Source: Motiliproteus sp965230735 (GTDB taxonomy: Bacteria > Pseudomonadota > Gammaproteobacteria > Pseudomonadales > Balneatricaceae). Taken from it: a DNA stretch of 64,000 bases. The position numbers were made by a program, and so were the translations under genes. The stretch is taken from NCBI RefSeq assembly GCF_965230735.1, contig NZ_OZ246016.1, positions 1,364,001-1,428,000 of the forward strand, in the 5' to 3' direction. The notes below the pieces were generated by a model, which saw only the letters and a program-made list of their open reading frames with translations, was not told the DNA's origin and made no database searches. Shown piece after piece: positions 1-9,317 of the stretch (its first letter is position 1; each line of letters opens with the position of its first letter).

Positions 1-318
1 ATCATTGACGTACTCGATGGTGCCGGCAAGGTCGGTGATGAAGATCGCAACCGGGCTTTGAGAGACGGCTTGGGAGAGTTTGGTCAGTTGTCGGCTGCTG
101 GCCTGCAGCTTTGCTTCGGCGCGGTTGCGGCGCTGGAGTTCGCGACTGAGCAACACCAAGATCAGCAGGCTGGAGAAAAAAACAAAGCCCCAACCCTTGT
201 AGGTTTGAATACTGGTGATGCTGTCCGGAAAAACGGTTTCGACCAACTGGTCAGATAGGGTGATCCAGAGGACAGAGAAGGTGGCGTAAATTGCTGCGAC
301 GCGGAGCGGAAAGCTCAT
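1..318 (-). CDS. Membrane-anchored PAS sensor protein, N-terminal part (cut by window edge)
   Basis: Only the first 106 codons lie in the window; the frame runs open through base 1. The product starts MSFPLRVAAIYATFSVLW, has two membrane segments (about residues 5-24 and 44-62), a short linker rich in R/E/Q, and then the beginning of a PAS domain (SQAVSQSPVAIFITDLAGT). This layout is typical of sensor histidine kinases or GGDEF/EAL proteins; the output domain lies outside the window, so the signalling class cannot be named. The ATG at 318 is the first in frame. An Anr/FNR-like box lies about 90 bases upstream. Confidence 0.75.
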   Translation of the reverse strand, partial: MSFPLRVAAIYATFSVLWITLSDQLVETVFPDSITSIQTYKGWGFVFFSSLLILVLLSRELQRRNRAEAKLQASSRQLTKLSQAVSQSPVAIFITDLAGTIEYVND

Positions 319-405
319 GGTAGACAGTCCCTGGAACGATGTTTTCCGGTTCAATAGTCAGATTTAGAGAATAGTTGAGTCTATCCGAGCGGTATCTTTT
401 ATAGG

Positions 406-419
406 TTGACCCAGATCAG
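406..419. promoter_or_regulatory. Candidate Anr/FNR-type box
   Basis: TTGACCCAGATCAG matches TTGAT-N4-ATCAA at 8 of 10 fixed positions. It lies between the divergent-facing sensor start (318) and the end of cysK, so the sensor gene is the only plausible target. Imperfect, and unsupported by a clear promoter. Confidence 0.35.
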
Positions 420-462
420 GGTTTAGCCAAATCCAGAGGGGCTGCGGGCTTCGTGGGGAAGG

Positions 463-488
463 GCAGGGGCTGCGATTACAGCCCCTGC
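463..488. terminator. Hairpin after cysK
   Basis: Perfect 10-base inverted repeat GCAGGGGCTG / CAGCCCCTGC with a 6-base loop directly after the cysK stop codon (minus strand). There is no obvious T run, so it may act as an mRNA-stabilising hairpin or need Rho. Confidence 0.55.
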
Positions 489-494
489 AGGGGG

Positions 495-1463
495 TTATTG
501 CACGCTCTCGTTATCGGAGAACAGACCCTCGAACAGGGCCGTAGAGAGATAGCGTTCGCCGGAATCAGGCAGAATAACGACGATGTTCTTGCCTTCGTGT
601 TGCGGCTGTTGGGCAACACGGACCGCGGCGGCCAGGGCGGCACCGCTGGAGATGCCGGCCAGGATGCCCTCTTTGCGCATCAGCTGACGGGCAAACTCGA
701 TCGCATCGTCATTGCTGACCTGTTCGACCTGATCAACCACCGACAGGTCCAGGTTTTTAGGTACAAAGCCGGCACCGATACCCTGAATCTTGTGGGGCGA
801 GGGCTGCAGGTCTTCACCTGCCAGGTGTTGGCTGATTACCGGTGAAGCTTCCGGTTCAACCGCTACCGATACAATCGCTTTACCCTGTTGCTGTTTGATG
901 TAGCGCGAAACACCGGAGATGGTGCCGCCGGTACCGACACCGGATACCAGAATATCGATGGCGCCGTCGGTATCATTCCAGATTTCCGGCCCGGTCGTCT
1001 GTTCGTGAATCTGCGGGTTGGCCGGATTCTCAAACTGCTGTGGCATAAAATACTGGGCCGGGTCGCTGTCGACGATCTCCTGGGCTTTGTCGATCGCACC
1101 CTTCATGCCTTTCGGCCCTTCGGTCAGGACGATATCGGCCCCCAGGGCCTTCATGACCTTGCGGCGTTCCAGGCTCATGGTGGCGGGCATGGTCAACACC
1201 ATCTTGTAACCACGGGCGGCGGCGACAAAACAGAGCGCGATGCCGGTGTTGCCGCTGGTGGGTTCGACGATGGTCATACCGGGCTTGAGTGCGCCACTTT
1301 TTTCGGCTTCCCAGATCATGTTGGCGCCGATGCGGCATTTGACCGAATTGGCGGGGTTGCGGCTCTCAATCTTGGCCCAGATATTGGCGTTGCCGAAGTG
1401 ATTGATCTTGACCAGCGGAGTACCGCCAATCGATAGGGAGTTATCGGAGAAAACAGCGCTCAT
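495..1463 (-). CDS. cysK: Cysteine synthase A (O-acetylserine sulfhydrylase)
   Basis: PLP enzyme making L-cysteine from O-acetylserine and sulfide in the cytoplasm, the last step of sulfate assimilation. The 322-residue length is that of CysK. Visible motifs are NPANSVKCR with the PLP lysine K42, the substrate loop TSGNTG near residue 70, the phosphate-binding glycine loop GVGTGGT near 176-182, and the conserved C-terminal GERYLSTALF. The motif SVKCRIGANMIWEAEK is closer to CysK than to CysM. Monocistronic, with a hairpin after the stop. The start gives the family N-terminus without an extension. Confidence 0.95.
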   Translation of the reverse strand: MSAVFSDNSLSIGGTPLVKINHFGNANIWAKIESRNPANSVKCRIGANMIWEAEKSGALKPGMTIVEPTSGNTGIALCFVAAARGYKMVLTMPATMSLERRKVMKALGADIVLTEGPKGMKGAIDKAQEIVDSDPAQYFMPQQFENPANPQIHEQTTGPEIWNDTDGAIDILVSGVGTGGTISGVSRYIKQQQGKAIVSVAVEPEASPVISQHLAGEDLQPSPHKIQGIGAGFVPKNLDLSVVDQVEQVSNDDAIEFARQLMRKEGILAGISSGAALAAAVRVAQQPQHEGKNIVVILPDSGERYLSTALFEGLFSDNESVQ

Positions 1464-1591
1464 TTTGTTGCTCCAGTGTGGGTTTTATAAGTTTTTGATT
1501 ATAACTGGTTTATTGGTTTTCAATAATTGTTTTAGGCGATAGGGTTATATCGGCAGGGAATAAACCTGAGGGCTCAAGTAGGGCTGCCGGA

Positions 1592-3775
1592 TCAGTTCTT
1601 ATTGATCGTCTGGCGTAGGTTCTCCAGTTCCTGCAACTGTTTCTGATTCACAACCCGCTGATCAAACAGCTTCTGATCGCTGTTATCCAGGCGCTCTTGC
1701 AGGTGGCCGAGTTGTTGTTGTTGCTGTTGTAGCTGTTGTTCCAGCTCGTCGATTCGGTGCTGCAGTTGTTCGACAAACGACAGGCCGCGCTCCGTGGTTA
1801 CGCGCTGCGGCTTCTGCGTATTTTCGTCCCCCGGCTTGGCCAGTAATTCGGTTTGGATATGACTGTAGATGGCATGCAGGTCGCGGGTTTCTCGTTCGCT
1901 GTAGCGGATTGTTTTTTCCATCACCTGATGGGCGCTGGCACTACCGATTGAGCCGGAAAGAGCATGCTCAAGCATCCGGTGAAATTCCAGCAGCTCGATG
2001 ATGGTCAGGTACTCCTTGGCATCGATATGCAGCTCTTCGATGATCTGTTGGACGGTTGATTCGGCTTTTTCCTGGGGTAGGTAATCCATCAGCAGGCGCG
2101 TGGCTTCATCGAGCTTACCGTGAAATGGAATATAGGCATCCAGCCCGGTGGCCCGTCCATGGTAGCGGGCACTGCCCGCCACCAGGGCGTTCATAAACTC
2201 GCTGCGCTGGTTGCGTTCCTGCTTTGACGGGTTGTAGAGCAGTGAGCCGGCAATATAGGCGCCGAGGTTGAACAGCAGCGACCAGAAGGTACTGTGGCTG
2301 ACCGATGACAACCCCTCCAGTCCAAACAGTTGTTGGGGCCTGAGCCAGTGAATTCCCCAGGGGCCCTCGCTGAGAATTTCGGGGGGCAGGCCGTGGCCAA
2401 CAAAAGCCGGCATCAGCAGGGTATAGAACCAGAGCAGGAACCCGGCACAGAGGCCGGCAATGGCACCGACACGATTACCCTTGCGCCAGAATAAACCGCC
2501 GAACATTGCCGGAACAAACTGGAAGATCGCGACGAAGGAGATGATCCCCATCGCCACCAGCATATAGCTGTTACTGAACTCGACCGAGAACCAGTAGCCG
2601 CTGCCGATCAGCAGGCCGATCATGACCCAGCGACAGTGCAGTAGGTAGCCACGCAGGAACCCCAAGGGCCCCATGCGCTCAAGCAGAGGCAATAGCAGGT
2701 GGTTGGTGGCCATGGTCGACAGGGTCATGGCGCTGAGAATCACCATCCCGGTGGCAGCCGAGAATCCGCCGATAAAACCGACCAGCGACAGCCAGTCGAC
2801 CCCGGCATACTGGGGCAGCAACAGCACGAAGGAGTCGGCCTGCTCTCGGGGCAGCCCTTTGATCAGACCGGCGGCGGCGATCGGGATTACGAACAGGCCG
2901 ATCAGAATCAGATAGCTGGGCAGTAGCCACATCGCCGGAATGATATGGCGTTCGGTGGCATTCTCGACCACGGTGGCGTGAAACTGGCGCGGCAGGCACT
3001 GGATCGAGGCGGCACCCAGGATGACCAGGGTAAACCAGTGCAGCATGCTGGAGCCTTCGGGAATCTGAATGCTGACCAGGCGGGGGAAGCCTGCATAGTG
3101 AATTCGCTGAAAGATATCGCTGAAGCCGTCGTACATGCCGTAGGTGACAAACAGGCCAATCGCCAGGAACGCCAGCAGCTTGACCACACCCTGTACCGCC
3201 AGCACGGTCATCACCCCGAGGTGACGCTCCGTGGGGTCCAGTCGTCGGGCGCCGAACAGGATGGTAAAGGCGATCATCCCCAGCGGTACCAGCGCTCCCC
3301 CCAACTGGCCCATCTGGCTTTGGGCATCGATATCGGCGACCACGGCAAAGGATTGGGTGACCGCTTTGAGCTGCAGGGCGATGTAGGGCACGATGCCGAT
3401 CAACGCGATCAGGGTTACCAGGGCCGCGACCAGCTCCGAGCGGTTGTAGCGCGCCGAGATAAAGTCGGCGATGCTGGTTATGTGGTAGGCCTCTTTGATC
3501 CGTACCATCCGCCGCAACACGGTCCACCAGGAGAAAATCGCCAGAATCGCGCCGACGTAGATGGCGAAAAACAGCAGGCCCGATTCGGTGGCAAATTCGA
3601 CGCTGCCGTAATAAGTCCAGGAGGTGGCATAGACGGTGATCGACAGCGCGTAAACCAGCGCCGGTGTATGGGGTTTCACCCGATTGGCGTTGTTGCGTTC
3701 TACCAGCAGCGCGATCAGGAACAACAGCGTCATGTAGATCAGGATGACAATGATCAGCGTCGCAGCAGAATACAT
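1592..3775 (-). CDS. SLC5-type sodium:solute symporter with STAC domain, no kinase
   Basis: The first 520 or so residues are a 12-13 helix SLC5/SSS transporter-like domain, most like the membrane part of CbrA-type sensor kinases (YALSITVYATSWTYYGSVEFAT near residue 42). Residues about 560-650 look like the STAC domain that links such transporters to two-component signalling (AKEYLTIIELLEFHRMLEHALSGS). The protein then ends in a Q-rich coiled coil (HRIDELEQQLQQQQQQLG) where CbrA would have PAS, HisKA and ATPase domains. No kinase gene adjoins it. It may be a true transporter or a sensor that works through a separate kinase. Substrate unknown. Confidence 0.8.
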   Translation of the reverse strand: MYSAATLIIVILIYMTLLFLIALLVERNNANRVKPHTPALVYALSITVYATSWTYYGSVEFATESGLLFFAIYVGAILAIFSWWTVLRRMVRIKEAYHITSIADFISARYNRSELVAALVTLIALIGIVPYIALQLKAVTQSFAVVADIDAQSQMGQLGGALVPLGMIAFTILFGARRLDPTERHLGVMTVLAVQGVVKLLAFLAIGLFVTYGMYDGFSDIFQRIHYAGFPRLVSIQIPEGSSMLHWFTLVILGAASIQCLPRQFHATVVENATERHIIPAMWLLPSYLILIGLFVIPIAAAGLIKGLPREQADSFVLLLPQYAGVDWLSLVGFIGGFSAATGMVILSAMTLSTMATNHLLLPLLERMGPLGFLRGYLLHCRWVMIGLLIGSGYWFSVEFSNSYMLVAMGIISFVAIFQFVPAMFGGLFWRKGNRVGAIAGLCAGFLLWFYTLLMPAFVGHGLPPEILSEGPWGIHWLRPQQLFGLEGLSSVSHSTFWSLLFNLGAYIAGSLLYNPSKQERNQRSEFMNALVAGSARYHGRATGLDAYIPFHGKLDEATRLLMDYLPQEKAESTVQQIIEELHIDAKEYLTIIELLEFHRMLEHALSGSIGSASAHQVMEKTIRYSERETRDLHAIYSHIQTELLAKPGDENTQKPQRVTTERGLSFVEQLQHRIDELEQQLQQQQQQLGHLQERLDNSDQKLFDQRVVNQKQLQELENLRQTINKN

Positions 3776-3858
3776 GGTGCTCCTTTCAATCTAGACGGCG
3801 GTGCCTGTGGCTGTTTCGATCCAAGGTAACAAAGATATAGTCAGCTCGGTCCTTAGAA

Positions 3859-4113
3859 TCAATCTTCTTTCTTTTCAGTGGCCTGCTGACAGCCACAAGC
3901 TTGGGTTGGTACCGGATCGATACCGCCTTCGGAAAACGGGTGGCAGCGCAGAATGCGGCGGCAGCCCAGCCACAGACCGCAGAGTATGCCGTGCCGTTCG
4001 ATCGCTTCGATGCAGTAGCTGGAGCAGGTGGGGTAGAAGCGACAGTTGCTGCCCAGAATTGGACTGATCAGCAACTGGTATCCCCGGATGATCTTTAACA
4101 AAAGCCATTTCAT
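3859..4113 (-). CDS. yidD: Membrane protein insertion efficiency factor YidD
   Basis: 84-residue membrane-associated protein that assists YidC/Sec-dependent insertion of inner-membrane proteins. The family signature is complete: IIRGYQLLISPILGSNCRFYPTCSSYCIEA begins at residue 9 and is followed by RILRCHPFSEGGIDPVP, with the conserved Cys cluster. It is normally found between rnpA and yidC; here it is separated from both, which is unusual in gammaproteobacteria. The basic, Cys-containing tail (ACGCQQATEKKED) is variable in the family. Confidence 0.93.
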   Translation of the reverse strand: MKWLLLKIIRGYQLLISPILGSNCRFYPTCSSYCIEAIERHGILCGLWLGCRRILRCHPFSEGGIDPVPTQACGCQQATEKKED

Positions 4114-4281
4114 CGCTCTATTCTAACTGAAAGGCGCCGCAAGTCAGTGGCTCTGCAACTAAGGGCCTAGCTGTGGGAGTGGTCCGGGTATGATCCGCAT
4201 CGAAAGGTTTATGCTTCGTGGGATCTGCTGCTAAATTGTAGAAAGATAAAGGAATACAGGATTTCTGTTGGATCCGCCCCC

Positions 4282-6099
4282 ATGCTAAGAAAAGCGCTTC
4301 TTCCCTCAATTTTTATTCTGCTGGCTTACGGCTTCTGGCTCAGTCCGGACTTCAAGGTGATCAGTGCCGGGGTGGCGTTGTTTCTGTTCGGCATGCTGTC
4401 GCTGGAAGAGGGGTTCCGGGCATTCTCCGGCGGCATGCTGGAGAAAGTGCTGCAGCGTTCAACCGACCGGCTCTGGAAGAGTCTGGGGTTTGGGGTGCTG
4501 ACCACCACCCTGATGCAGTCAAGTTCGCTGGTGTCGGTGATTACGATCTCCTTTATGAGTGCCGGTCTGCTCGACCTGACCGCCGGCATCGGCATTATTT
4601 TCGGTGCTAATCTGGGCACGACGACCGGAGCCTGGCTGGTGGCGGCGTTTGGTCTCAAACTGAAATTGTCAGCCTACGCGATGCCGATGTTGGTGTTCGG
4701 TGTGATCCTGCTGTTCCAACGCAGCAGCCAGCTGAAAGGGTTCGGTTATATTCTGGCCGGGCTTGGATTCCTGTTTCTTGGTATTCACTACATGAAAGAG
4801 GGCTTCGACACCTTCAAGGGCAACTTCGATCTGGCCGCCTATGCCGTCAGTGGTTATCCGGGTCTGTTCCTGTACGCCGCCATCGGAACCCTGGCGACCG
4901 TGGTGATGCAGTCGAGCCATGCGACCCTGGTGTTGATCATCACGGCGCTGTCGACCCAGCAGATCAGCTATGAGAATGCGTTGGCGCTGGCGATCGGCGC
5001 CAATATCGGCACCACCATCACCGCGATCATCGGGGCGATGGGGTCCAACGCCCAGGGACGTCGGCTGGCCGGCGCGCATCTGATCTTCAATGTCTCCACC
5101 GGTCTGGTCGCGATACTGTTTATTACTCAGCTGGTTCAGGCTGTCGATGCCCTGGGGCAGTGGTTCGGAATTGCCGATCTGGATTTCACCTTAAAGCTGG
5201 CGCTGTTTCATACCCTGTTTAACCTGATCGGGGTGCTGCTGATGCTGCCGCTGATTACGCCGATGAAGCGTCTGCTGATTCGGATGATTCCGGAACCCCA
5301 GATCGATATCGAGCGGCCCCGTTATATCGTTCCGTCGGCGGTGCAGTTTCCGGATACCGCCGTGGAAGCGGTACGTCAGGAGACTCAGCGGGTGTTTGAT
5401 AATGCGCAGGACCTGATCATCCGGGGATTATCGATGGAGCCGGGTCGGGTGTTGGGGACTCAGGATCTTGATGCCGAACTCAGTGCTCAAACCCGCTATA
5501 CCCCGGTGGATATCGATGATCTCTACCAGCGTCGAATCAAGTCGCTGTTCAGCGCCATTATCGCCTTTATCAGCGAAGCCGCCTTCAGCTGGAAGGAGCA
5601 GCAGTCGGGCAGCCTGCATTGGTTGCGCGATGCCAACAGCAATATCGTGGAGGCGGTGAAAGCCTGTAAACACCTGCAAAAGAACATGCAGCTCTACCTG
5701 TTCAGCGAACAGCCCGCGATCCGGCGTGAATACAATCAGCTGCGGCTGCAGGTGGTTGAGCTGTTGCGGCAGTTGGAACAGTTGCGACAACAGCCGGATG
5801 AGGGCTCGATACTCGGTCTGGATGAAACCCGGCTGACGCTGCTGGAGTGGCACCGAGAACAACATTTGCGCTACTACCGCCTGATTCGGGATGCCGAGAT
5901 CAGCCCGGAGATGGGCAGTTCGCTGATCAACGATGCCGGTTATGTGGCCACCATCAAACAATCGCTGCTGGCGGCGGCGACCACTCTGTTTATTCAAAGC
6001 GAGCGGGCGAAGAGCGCCATCGAGCGCGATCTGGCATTGGATGACGCCGAACTGAATGAAATTCTGACGCTGGCTGAACAAGCCCGGAGGCAGCTGTGA
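4282..6099 (+). CDS. Na+/phosphate cotransporter family protein with PhoU-like C-terminus
   Basis: 605 residues. Residues 1-330 hold the two inverted Na/Pi-cotransporter repeats, each with the QSS signature (LMQSSSLVSVI near 75; VMQSSHATLVLI near 212) and the GANLGTT / GANIGTT loops. Residues about 360-600 are helical and resemble PhoU domains, as in YjbB-type exporters. It probably moves phosphate across the inner membrane; direction cannot be read from sequence. The stop codon overlaps the start of the next gene (GTGA), so the two are translationally coupled. No PHO box was found in the 168 bases upstream. Confidence 0.88.
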   Translation: MLRKALLPSIFILLAYGFWLSPDFKVISAGVALFLFGMLSLEEGFRAFSGGMLEKVLQRSTDRLWKSLGFGVLTTTLMQSSSLVSVITISFMSAGLLDLTAGIGIIFGANLGTTTGAWLVAAFGLKLKLSAYAMPMLVFGVILLFQRSSQLKGFGYILAGLGFLFLGIHYMKEGFDTFKGNFDLAAYAVSGYPGLFLYAAIGTLATVVMQSSHATLVLIITALSTQQISYENALALAIGANIGTTITAIIGAMGSNAQGRRLAGAHLIFNVSTGLVAILFITQLVQAVDALGQWFGIADLDFTLKLALFHTLFNLIGVLLMLPLITPMKRLLIRMIPEPQIDIERPRYIVPSAVQFPDTAVEAVRQETQRVFDNAQDLIIRGLSMEPGRVLGTQDLDAELSAQTRYTPVDIDDLYQRRIKSLFSAIIAFISEAAFSWKEQQSGSLHWLRDANSNIVEAVKACKHLQKNMQLYLFSEQPAIRREYNQLRLQVVELLRQLEQLRQQPDEGSILGLDETRLTLLEWHREQHLRYYRLIRDAEISPEMGSSLINDAGYVATIKQSLLAAATTLFIQSERAKSAIERDLALDDAELNEILTLAEQARRQL

Positions 6100-6350
6100 A
6101 GACGCGTAAACTGATCGACCGGATACGAGCGCTGTTCGATGATGATCTACGCAGTAGCCAGCAGAACCGTGAAGCCCTGGAGGCGGTGCTGAAGCAGCTG
6201 CGCAGAAAAGAGAAGAAGTTTCAGGCCGAACTGGAGCAGGAATCGTCACCAGAGCGCCGACAAAAGCTGGAGCTGAAGATCAACTTGGTTCGATCACAAC
6301 GCAAGAAAGGGATCGAGAAGCTAAAACAGGCTCAACAGTCGACCAAATAG
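6096..6350 (+). CDS. Small charged coiled-coil protein, coupled to the Na/Pi cotransporter
   Basis: 84 residues, very rich in K, R, E and Q, predicted as one or two long helices without a signal peptide or membrane segment. It starts at GTG within a GTGA overlap with the cotransporter stop, a strong sign of co-translation. No named family is recognised. It may bind the PhoU-like tail of its partner or nucleic acid; both are guesses from context and charge. Confidence 0.7.
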   Translation: MKTRKLIDRIRALFDDDLRSSQQNREALEAVLKQLRRKEKKFQAELEQESSPERRQKLELKINLVRSQRKKGIEKLKQAQQSTK

Positions 6351-6374
6351 AATGTTGTCGCTGCCTTGTGGTGG

Positions 6375-6887
6375 TTACTCCAACGACAGCTCCTTAGGGC
6401 GGGCCTGGTACACCAGACTGGCGCAACCGAACTGCAGGTCGTGCCAGTGATCGATGGGTAACCGCAGCACCACCAGCGCACAGGTCGGCAGCGACAGCCA
6501 TTCGCCACTCAGCTGCTGCTGCAGCTCCTCCAGTGCCGGGTTATGCCCGACCAGGGCCAAGCGTTGCAGCGAATCCGGTTGTTGTTTGAGGTAATGCCAC
6601 AGCGGCCGCCAGTCAAACTGGTACAAACCGGCTTCCATTTCCAGTGCGTGCTCGGCGGCTTGCTCGGGCAGCTGCAACAGCGGAGCCGCCAGGGCTTTTG
6701 CAGTGGTGGCCGCCCTTACAGCGCTGCTGCTGACCAGTCTTTCCACGCTGAAACCCTGCTGCCGAATATGTTCGGCCATCAATGGCAGATTGCGGTTGCC
6801 GCGTTTGTTCAAGGGCCGATCATGATCGCTGAGCTGTGGATGCTTCCAGCTGGATTTGGCATGACGGATCAACACCAGTTGTTTCAT
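6375..6887 (-). CDS. sixA: SixA-type phosphohistidine phosphatase
   Basis: Histidine-phosphatase (RHG) fold of the short SixA subfamily, 170 residues. The catalytic motif LIRHAKSSW places the phosphate-accepting His at residue 9; RPLNKRG and LVSSSAVRAATTA follow, and VGHNPALEEL near residue 110 gives the second active-site His. Family members remove phosphate from phospho-His on PTS or HPt proteins; the substrate here is unknown. It is divergent from ppk and shares the intergenic region with its PHO box. Confidence 0.85.
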   Translation of the reverse strand: MKQLVLIRHAKSSWKHPQLSDHDRPLNKRGNRNLPLMAEHIRQQGFSVERLVSSSAVRAATTAKALAAPLLQLPEQAAEHALEMEAGLYQFDWRPLWHYLKQQPDSLQRLALVGHNPALEELQQQLSGEWLSLPTCALVVLRLPIDHWHDLQFGCASLVYQARPKELSLE

Positions 6888-7017
6888 GACCGCGACCCCG
6901 GGCAGTTAATGATTGATGGCTTTGACTTTAGTTCTCTAATCCATCGGCTGCTACGGGTGGGGGCATTTAGGGGTTAATGGCTCGGAGTTTCCACGATAAC
7001 CGGCAGCCGCTCGTGCC

Positions 7018-7051
7018 TTGTCATAAGATTGTTATATAAGCCGAGTATCAT
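7018..7051 (+). promoter_or_regulatory. PHO box and -10 element of ppk
   Basis: TTGTCATAAGATTGTTAT (7018-7035) consists of two 11-base-spaced PhoB half-sites, TTGTCAT and TTGTTAT. After exactly 10 bases comes TATCAT (7046-7051), five of six to the sigma70 -10 consensus. The same 18+10+6 layout is found at E. coli phoA. Predicted start near 7058, 40 bases before the GTG of ppk. Confidence 0.8.
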
Positions 7052-7097
7052 GAAGGGCTGCGTTTATTGCGCTCAACACTCATGAAGGGGTAGCACT

Positions 7098-9293
7098 GTG
7101 GAGCAAAGGGAAGATCGGATTGAAGCTGTGGTTGCCGAGCAGGCGATCGTCGAAGAGGCGCCGCTGGCTGAGCCGTTACCGGAGATTGAGCTGGAGTTGG
7201 TGCCGTCGGTGGAGCCGGTTGTCGCCGAGCAACAGGACCTGAACGACCGTCAATATTATATAAACCGCCATCTCAGCAATCTGGAGTTTAACCGCCGGGT
7301 GTTGGAACAGTCGTTGGATGAGAGCCATCCGCTGATGGAGCGGCTGATGTTCCTGCTGATCTTCTCTAGCAACCTGGATGAGTTTTTCGAAATCCGGGTG
7401 GCGGAGTTGCGCCACCAGGTCAAATTTGATCGCGAGCGCTCCGGTGCCGACAACATGCACCCGCAGGAGGTTTTGCGCGAGATTCGGGTGCTCTGCCATG
7501 AGCTGGTGGCACGCCAGTACAAGATTCTTAACGACGTGATCTTCCCGGCGCTGATCGAGAACAACATCTACTTCCTGCGTCGCAACGAATGGCAGGAGCA
7601 GCAGCGTGAATGGATTCGCGGTTATTTCGAAGACCATATCCTGCCGGTTATCAGCCCGCTGGGGCTGGATCCATCGCACCCGTTTCCGCGACTGGTCAAC
7701 AAGAGTCTGAACTTTATCGTTCAGCTTGAGGGTAAGGATGCGTTCGGCCGCGATAGCGGCTTGGCGATTATACCGGCACCGCGCTCGCTGCCGCGGGTGA
7801 TCCGGCTGCCGAAGGAGGTAAGCTCGGACGAGGGTGATCACTTTATCTTCCTGTCGTCGATTATCCATGAGTTTGCCGACCAGCTGTTCCCGGGGATGGA
7901 GATGCTGGGGTGCTACCAGTTCCGTCTGACCCGGAATGCCGATCTCAGCTTCGACCAGAACGAGGTGGAAGACCTGGCGTTGACCCTGCGTGGGGAGCTG
8001 CACAGCCGCCGCTACGGTGACGCGGTACGGCTGGAGGTGGCGCAGAAATGTCCCGAGCCGCTGGTTCGCTTCCTGTTGGAGCAGTACAAGCTCAGCGAGG
8101 ATGAACTCTATCTGGTCGATGGGCCGGTGAACCTGACCCGGATGATGAGCATGATGGGACAGATCGACCGTCCCGAATTGAAGTTTTCGCCCTACAGTCC
8201 CGGCTTGCCGCGTCGACTGCGCAGCGGCACCAACCTGTTCGATACCCTAAAGAGTGGCGATGTGCTGCTGCATCACCCGTATGAGAGTTTCACCCCGGTA
8301 CTGGACCTGTTGCGCCAGGCTGCGGCTGATCCCCATGTGTTGTCGATCCGGCAGACCCTGTACCGGACCGGGGCCGACTCCGAGATCGTTACCGCACTGG
8401 TGGATGCGGCCCGGAACGGTAAAGAGGTGACCGCGGTGATCGAACTGCGGGCCCGTTTCGATGAGGCCAATAACCTGGCGCTGGCCAGCCGTCTGCAGGA
8501 GGCCGGCGCGCTGGTGGTGTACGGGGTGGTGGGCTACAAAACCCACGCCAAGATGGCACTGATCGTTCGTCGTGAAGAGGGACGTTTCCGCCACTACGCC
8601 CACCTGGGAACCGGCAACTACCACTCCGGTAACGCCCGGATCTATACCGACTACAGCCTGCTGACCTGCGACCCGGAGATCGGTGAAGATGTGCAGAAGA
8701 TGTTCCAGCAGCTGACCGGGATGGGCAAAATCCTGCGGCTCAAGCGACTGCTCAATGCCCCTTTCACGCTGCATAAGACCCTGATCGAGATGATCGGCAA
8801 TGAGGCGCGTAACGCTAAAGCGGGTAAAGACGCGCGGATTATCGTCAAGGCCAACGGCCTGACCGAGCCACGCCTGATCAAGGCGCTGTATAAGGCCTCG
8901 CGAGCCGGGGTCAAAATCGATCTGATCGTTCGCGGCATGTGTTCGTTGCGTCCCGGGGTGCCCGAGATCTCCGAAAATATCCGGGTGCGTTCCATTGTGG
9001 GTCGCTTCCTCGAGCACAGTCGGGTCTACTGGTTCCATAACGATGGCGACTCGAAGGTCTACTGTTCCAGTGCCGACTTTATGGAGCGCAACATGCTCAA
9101 CCGGGTCGAGACCGCCTATCCGTTGCTGACCGGCAAGCTGGCCAGTCGGGTGCTGAAGGACATGGAACTCTACCTGAGCGACAACACCCTGGCCTGGGAG
9201 CTGAACAGCGATGGTTCCTACAGTCGGGTGGCGCGGACCGACGGTGATGAACCGATCAACGCCCAGATGGGGCTGCTGAGTAAATTCAGTTGA
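7098..9293 (+). CDS. ppk: Polyphosphate kinase 1
   Basis: Reversibly polymerises the gamma-phosphate of ATP into polyphosphate at the inner membrane. 731 residues: the N domain starts at YYINRHLSNLEFN (53) and SNLDEFFEIRVAEL follows; the phospholipase-D-like catalytic domains carry H483 (KTHAKMALI) and H502 (HYAHLGTGNYH), spaced 19 apart like the autophosphorylated His435 and His454 of E. coli. An acidic 50-residue N-terminal extension is not in the usual 690-residue enzyme. GTG start behind GAAGGGG; the ATG at 7082 runs into a stop after three codons. The PHO box upstream suggests induction in phosphate starvation. ppx lies 27 kb away, not adjacent. Confidence 0.96.
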   Translation: MEQREDRIEAVVAEQAIVEEAPLAEPLPEIELELVPSVEPVVAEQQDLNDRQYYINRHLSNLEFNRRVLEQSLDESHPLMERLMFLLIFSSNLDEFFEIRVAELRHQVKFDRERSGADNMHPQEVLREIRVLCHELVARQYKILNDVIFPALIENNIYFLRRNEWQEQQREWIRGYFEDHILPVISPLGLDPSHPFPRLVNKSLNFIVQLEGKDAFGRDSGLAIIPAPRSLPRVIRLPKEVSSDEGDHFIFLSSIIHEFADQLFPGMEMLGCYQFRLTRNADLSFDQNEVEDLALTLRGELHSRRYGDAVRLEVAQKCPEPLVRFLLEQYKLSEDELYLVDGPVNLTRMMSMMGQIDRPELKFSPYSPGLPRRLRSGTNLFDTLKSGDVLLHHPYESFTPVLDLLRQAAADPHVLSIRQTLYRTGADSEIVTALVDAARNGKEVTAVIELRARFDEANNLALASRLQEAGALVVYGVVGYKTHAKMALIVRREEGRFRHYAHLGTGNYHSGNARIYTDYSLLTCDPEIGEDVQKMFQQLTGMGKILRLKRLLNAPFTLHKTLIEMIGNEARNAKAGKDARIIVKANGLTEPRLIKALYKASRAGVKIDLIVRGMCSLRPGVPEISENIRVRSIVGRFLEHSRVYWFHNDGDSKVYCSSADFMERNMLNRVETAYPLLTGKLASRVLKDMELYLSDNTLAWELNSDGSYSRVARTDGDEPINAQMGLLSKFS

Positions 9294-9317
9294 TCCGGGG
9301 GGCTGAGCGGTTCGCCG

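Noticed and set aside
888..1436. Long open frame opposite cysK, and similar frames opposite most genes (for example 2945-3829 and 11740-13080)
   Set aside because: G+C-rich coding DNA opens antisense frames; these have low-complexity products, no ribosome sites and no known motifs.
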